Both the position numbers and the translations under genes were made by a program. This document shows positions 60,452 through 64,000 of a DNA stretch of 64,000 nt, piece by piece (the stretch's first letter is position 1; each line of letters starts with the position of its first letter). The stretch is from Pseudomaricurvus albidus (GTDB lineage: Bacteria > Pseudomonadota > Gammaproteobacteria > Pseudomonadales > Cellvibrionaceae), in contig NZ_JAHKRS010000009.1 in assembly GCF_018863235.1 (NCBI RefSeq), forward strand, positions 62,001-126,000, in the 5' to 3' direction. Below the pieces are notes generated by a model. It was not told where the DNA came from. It worked only from the letters and a program-made list of their open reading frames with translations, and searched no databases.

Positions 60452-63058
60452 TTAAGCGTTGCTCAATTCTTGCTTTGCCTGTTCTAACTTGGCTTCTGTC
60501 TTCTCAACACCCGTTTTAAAGGCGTCCAGATTGGGATCGTCTTCGGCTTCAGCCTTGGCGAGTCGCTGTCTGGCTTTTTCCAGACGGGTTTCAAGCGAGG
60601 CAATCTGATCCCGCAGCTTGTCCTCTGGCGACATGTTGGCCAGAGCTTCTGCCTTTGCCTTGGCTTTTTCGATGGCGGCTGTGGCTGCATCAGGCTGTTC
60701 AGGTGTTTCTTCTGCTTTAGACGAGGCCGTTGGTTGATCGTCCAGTTCCGGAGCCTTGGGGTTGATTGCTCTCAATTCGTCACGCAGTTTGTCGCGTTTG
60801 CTGAGCATCTTGTCCAACCCAAGTTGCAGGGCGTCAACGGTATCGGCGTTGTCAGCTTTGGCTTTTTCGAGCTTGGCTTGAGCCTTTTCCAAACGACCTG
60901 CCATGCTGTTGAGCTGATCCCGAAGCTTGTCCTCCGGAGACATACTGGCCTGCTGAGCCGCTTTGGCTTTGGCTCGCTCAATGGCGGCCGCCGCGGCATC
61001 CTGTTCTTCAGGTGCGGGTGCGGCAGGAGCCGATGGCGCCAACTCGGCGAGTTCTTTCTCGGCGGTTGCGATTTTCTCTTTGAGTTTGTCGACACCGGTT
61101 TGCAGTGCCTCAACCTTGTCGGAATTTTCTGCCTGGGCGGTTGCCAGCTTTTCTTCGGCCTTGGCGAGACGTCCGTTTAACGATTCGATGTTGGCTTTCA
61201 GCTTCTCGTCCGGTGCCATGGTCATTTTCGCTTGCGCGCGGGCAATGGCAGCTGCAACCGGATCGTTTGGATCGGTGGCGGCCGGGGCCCTATCAGTGGC
61301 TTCGGCAACGATTTCGGTGGGCACGGGTTTAAAGTCGGCCAGCTTGTTTTGCGTTTCCTGCAGTTTCAGCTCGGCTTGCTTGATTTGAGCTGCCAGGCGG
61401 TCTTTCATGTCGCCCTCGGCTTCGGCATGACGCTGCTGAAGTTTTTCCAATCGGCCTTCGGCGCTGGTGACGGCTCGCTGCAGTTTGGATTTTTGCTCTT
61501 CAGGCGTGGCCTGTTTGGCCTTGGCGCTGGCCATGGCGGTGGCAACGATGTCGACTTTGTCTGCGTGCGATGCCGGTTTTACGCCCGCAGCTTTTTCCGC
61601 TTCCTGTTTTTGCTTGGCGAGTTCTGCCGCTTTTTTGCGGGCCAGACGCTTGGCTTCTTTTTCTGCTTCTGCTTTGGCGATACGTTCCTGACGGAACTCA
61701 AAGCGCTTGCGTGAGCGATCGGATTTCTCTTTATCGATCGCCATTTGCCGCATGGTGCCTTTGGCCGCACGGTAGTACTGCACCAGCGGGATGTTGCTGG
61801 GGCAGACAAAGGAGCAGGCGCCGCACTCGATACAATCCTTGATGTTCTGGGCTTCGAGACGGTCGTATTCTTCCGCTGCCGCGTACCAGTACATTTGTTG
61901 TGGCAGCAGGCTGGCGGGACAGGCCTCGGCGCACATGCCGCAGCGAATACACGCCTGGGCCGGTGGCGGTGGCGGCAATTCTTTTTTGGTGGGCGCCAGA
62001 ATGCAGTTGGTGGTCTTGACCACCGGTACGTCATCCTGCTCCAGGGCGTACCCCATCATGGGGCCGCCAACGATCAGGCGCATGGCTTTCTTTTCGACAA
62101 AGCCGTGTTCAGCCAGCACGTGATGGATCGGTGTCCCCAGACGTACCAGAATATTGCGCTGGGTTTCCAAAGCCTGGCCCACAACCGTGGTGATACGTTC
62201 GATCAGGGGCTTGCCAAAGCGTACTGCTTCATAGGCTGCGACGGCTGTTCCCACGTTTTGCAATACAATACCAATATCAGACGGTAATCCGCCGGAAGGC
62301 ACTTCCTTGCCGGTGAGGATTTGAATCAGCTGTTTTTCGCCGCCGGACGGGTATTTTGTGGGGAAGCTCACCACTTCAATGTTGGTGCCTTGTGCTGCCT
62401 GAGTGACAGCGGCAATGGCTTTGGGTTTGTTGTCTTCAATGCCGATAACAACCCGTTCAGGATTACCCAGCAGGTGAGCCAGCAGCTGGGTGCCTCGGAT
62501 GATGTCCTCCGGGCGGGTTTGCATGAGGATATCGTCGGCGGTGATGTAGGGCTCACACTCAGTGCCGTTGAGAATCAGTGTGTCGATTGGCTGGTTTGCA
62601 CGTGGGCTCAGTTTTACCGCAGTGGGGAAACCCGCGCCTCCCATGCCGGTAATGCCCGCATTGCGAATTTTTTGTACCAGCGTGTCTCTGTCCAGTGACA
62701 GGTAGTCTTCACAGGTTTCAAAGTCGGCGAACTCATCTTTGCCGTCGGCCGCGATCACAATGCAGGGGCCACTTAACCCGGAAGGGTGTGGCAAGGTACG
62801 ATCTTCAATGGCAGTTACGGTACCGGATGTGGAGGCGTGAACCGGAGCACTGATCATGCCTTTTGCTTCGGCAATTTTTTGTCCGCCAAGAACACGGTCA
62901 CCGACAGCAACAACAGGTTTCGCGGGAGCGCCGATATGCTGGCTGAGCGGAAAAATCAGTTCGTCCGGCAGGCTGATTTCGCCGAGAGGCAATTGCAGGG
63001 ACTGGCTTTTATTTTCTTCCGGGTGGATTCCACCGGGGATCGACCAAATTTTTGTCAC
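60452..63058 (-). CDS. rnfC: Electron transport complex protein RnfC, with repeat-rich C-terminus
   Basis: Peripheral subunit thought to take electrons from NADH. The 868 residues include the Rnf/Nqo1-like flavin/NADH region (GIHPEENK start, [23 protein letters not shown]) and SLBB and barrel domains. Two [4Fe-4S] motifs are present ([17 protein letters not shown] and [17 protein letters not shown], near residues 370-425). From about residue 500 the chain is a charged Ala/Lys/Glu coiled coil made of four degenerate repeats. Long tails are known in gammaproteobacterial RnfC (E. coli RsxC is about 740). GTG start overlaps the rnfB stop (GTGA). Confidence 0.95.
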   Translation of the reverse strand: MTKIWSIPGGIHPEENKSQSLQLPLGEISLPDELIFPLSQHIGAPAKPVVAVGDRVLGGQKIAEAKGMISAPVHASTSGTVTAIEDRTLPHPSGLSGPCIVIAADGKDEFADFETCEDYLSLDRDTLVQKIRNAGITGMGGAGFPTAVKLSPRANQPIDTLILNGTECEPYITADDILMQTRPEDIIRGTQLLAHLLGNPERVVIGIEDNKPKAIAAVTQAAQGTNIEVVSFPTKYPSGGEKQLIQILTGKEVPSGGLPSDIGIVLQNVGTAVAAYEAVRFGKPLIERITTVVGQALETQRNILVRLGTPIHHVLAEHGFVEKKAMRLIVGGPMMGYALEQDDVPVVKTTNCILAPTKKELPPPPPAQACIRCGMCAEACPASLLPQQMYWYAAAEEYDRLEAQNIKDCIECGACSFVCPSNIPLVQYYRAAKGTMRQMAIDKEKSDRSRKRFEFRQERIAKAEAEKEAKRLARKKAAELAKQKQEAEKAAGVKPASHADKVDIVATAMASAKAKQATPEEQKSKLQRAVTSAEGRLEKLQQRHAEAEGDMKDRLAAQIKQAELKLQETQNKLADFKPVPTEIVAEATDRAPAATDPNDPVAAAIARAQAKMTMAPDEKLKANIESLNGRLAKAEEKLATAQAENSDKVEALQTGVDKLKEKIATAEKELAELAPSAPAAPAPEEQDAAAAAIERAKAKAAQQASMSPEDKLRDQLNSMAGRLEKAQAKLEKAKADNADTVDALQLGLDKMLSKRDKLRDELRAINPKAPELDDQPTASSKAEETPEQPDAATAAIEKAKAKAEALANMSPEDKLRDQIASLETRLEKARQRLAKAEAEDDPNLDAFKTGVEKTEAKLEQAKQELSNA
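60455..61561 (-). repeat. Four-fold repeat encoding the RnfC tail
   Basis: Repeat units correspond approximately to residues 500-598, 599-686, 687-789 and 790-868. Each has an A-x-A-I-x-x-A-x-A-K block, a MSPEDKL-like block (divergent in the first), a GRLEKAxxKL-type coil and an Asp/Ala/Pro linker. The last two are most alike (SPEDKLRDQ conserved in both). Predicted alpha-helical. Confidence 0.85.
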
Positions 63059-63678
63059 GCGGCCGCTCCATCTTTATCGGGGTGTTTATCGGTGGCAATG
63101 ATCTGAATGTTTTCAACAACTGCCGGGGGCTTGTTCCATTTCCAGTCACTCAGACCGGATTCCACAGGCAGCATATCGATGCAATCTACCGGGCAGGGCT
63201 CTACACAGAGGTCGCAGCCGGTGCACTCATCGGCAATGACGGTATGCATCTGTTTGGCCGCGCCCAGAATGGCATCCATCGGGCAGGCCTGAATGCACTT
63301 GGTGCAGCCAATACATTCATCTTCACGGATGTAAGCGACGGTCTTAACTTCGGATTCTTCGCCGTGTTCTTCATCCAGTGTTGGGGCTTCGACATCCAGC
63401 AGGTCGGCAATGGCGTTGATGGTCGCCTGTCCTCCGGGAGGACATTTGTTGATGGCGTCGCCATTGGCAATGGCCTCGGCGTAGGGGCGACAACCCGGAT
63501 AGCTGCATTGTCCGCACTGGGTTTGGGGCAAGAGCTCGTCCAGCTGATCCACAATGGGGTCGCCTTCGACTTTAAACTGAACGGCGGCATAGCCCAGTAC
63601 GGCACCAAACACCAGAGACAGTGCTACCAGTGCAGCCAGAGCCGCCAGAAATGGATGTGTCAGAAGATATTCGTACAT
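63055..63678 (-). CDS. rnfB: Electron transport complex protein RnfB
   Basis: 207 residues. N-terminal membrane helix (about 10-32), then a four-cysteine cluster [23 protein letters not shown], then two [4Fe-4S] ferredoxin motifs ([16 protein letters not shown] and [16 protein letters not shown]). It transfers electrons within the Rnf complex at the cytoplasmic face. The stop overlaps the rnfC start. Confidence 0.95.
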   Translation of the reverse strand: MYEYLLTHPFLAALAALVALSLVFGAVLGYAAVQFKVEGDPIVDQLDELLPQTQCGQCSYPGCRPYAEAIANGDAINKCPPGGQATINAIADLLDVEAPTLDEEHGEESEVKTVAYIREDECIGCTKCIQACPMDAILGAAKQMHTVIADECTGCDLCVEPCPVDCIDMLPVESGLSDWKWNKPPAVVENIQIIATDKHPDKDGAAA

Positions 63679-63704
63679 AGTTGTCTACAATATTCAGCCG
63701 GTGC

Positions 63705-64000
63705 TCAGACCAGACCGCTAAAGCCCATGAAGGCCAGCGACATCAGGCCTGCGGTTATCATGCCGATAGCGGCACCTTTAAAAGGCACGGGCACGTCAGC
63801 CACAGCGAGACGCTCGCGCATGGCAGAAAAGAGAATTAACACAAAGGAAAAGCCCAGGGCGGCACCGAACCCATAGAGAGCCGACTCCGTAAAGGTATGG
63901 GCTTTGGCGGTATTTTGCAGAGCCACACCCAAAACGGCACAGTTGGTGGTAATCAGGGGCAGAAAGACGCCCAGTACGCGATACAGCAGCGGGCTGGTTT
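63705..64000 (-). CDS. rnfA: Electron transport complex protein RnfA (5' partial)
   Basis: C-terminal half of the membrane subunit RnfA; the start lies beyond the window. The open frame reads [19 protein letters not shown], followed by LGVALQN, then helices ending in FMGFSGLV. It is 26 nt upstream of rnfB, first gene of the Rnf operon seen here. Confidence 0.94.
   Translation of the reverse strand, partial: TSPLLYRVLGVFLPLITTNCAVLGVALQNTAKAHTFTESALYGFGAALGFSFVLILFSAMRERLAVADVPVPFKGAAIGMITAGLMSLAFMGFSGLV

Noticed and set aside
59839-60519. 226-codon frame opposite rnfD/rnfC
   Set aside because: Shadow of the Rnf genes; Cys/His-rich composition is an artefact of reverse-complement codons.

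Overview
The window is a gammaproteobacterial chromosome segment. It carries the end of a division/cell-wall cluster (ddl-ftsQ-ftsA-ftsZ-lpxC), then an M23 peptidase, secA, argJ and a MutT-ThiE fusion. Next come yacG-coaE-pilD-pilC-pilB-pilA, nadC, a DUF1631 gene, ampD-ampE, ampG, fxsA-groES-groEL, sodB and an Rnf operon. From memory, this order closely follows the Pseudomonas aeruginosa arrangement (pil-coaE-yacG, nadC, ampD/ampE, fxsA-groESL). Protein sequences and moderate base composition fit a marine or Cellvibrio-like relative rather than Pseudomonas itself; I cannot name the genus. No rRNA, tRNA, CRISPR array, insertion sequence or phage gene was seen.

Layout. 1-12.5 kb: division, lipid A, secretion, arginine and nucleotide-pool housekeeping, all on +. 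12.5-17.2 kb: yacG, coaE and the type IV pilus assembly genes pilD, pilC and pilB on -, divergent from pilA (+). pilA has a textbook sigma-54 promoter and a strong terminator. 18.1-34.0 kb: an AT-richer accessory glycan island inserted between pilA and nadC. It encodes a multi-membrane GT-C/TPR-like protein, a polyprenyl-phosphate sugar synthase-like GT2, an ABC flippase, a complete CMP-pseudaminic acid pathway (pseB, C, F, G, H, I), a probable nonulosonate transferase, two GT4-type glycosyltransferases and an OafA-type acyltransferase. 34.1-41.1 kb: nadC, a retropepsin-like membrane protease, a DUF1631 protein, ampD, ampE and yajQ. 41.3-46.7 kb: an ABC-2 exporter pair, ampG, a DUF481 barrel protein and fxsA. 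47-49 kb: groESL behind a sigma-32 promoter. 49.2-57.9 kb: a Met/His-rich periplasmic protein divergent from a two-component system, then sodB, a PuuD-like membrane protein, a coiled-coil membrane protein, a small zinc-ribbon protein, class I fumarase and phhB. 57.9-64 kb: rnfE-G-D-C-B-A (-), with RnfC carrying a four-fold repeated C-terminal tail.

How the parts may fit. The island sits exactly where P. aeruginosa strains keep pilin-modification genes such as tfpO. Its contents amount to a full route from UDP-GlcNAc to CMP-Pse, plus lipid-linked assembly, flipping and a pilA-adjacent GT-C enzyme. The best biological hypothesis is therefore a pilin or surface glycan system using pseudaminic acid, with a GT-C/TPR protein in place of the usual TfpO/PglL ligase. 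A second oddity lies upstream of yajQ: a near-perfect LexA-type operator just downstream of a sigma-70-like promoter, at the mouth of a 21-bp inverted repeat. It looks like an SOS-controlled small RNA or micro-gene that is not captured by any ordinary ORF.
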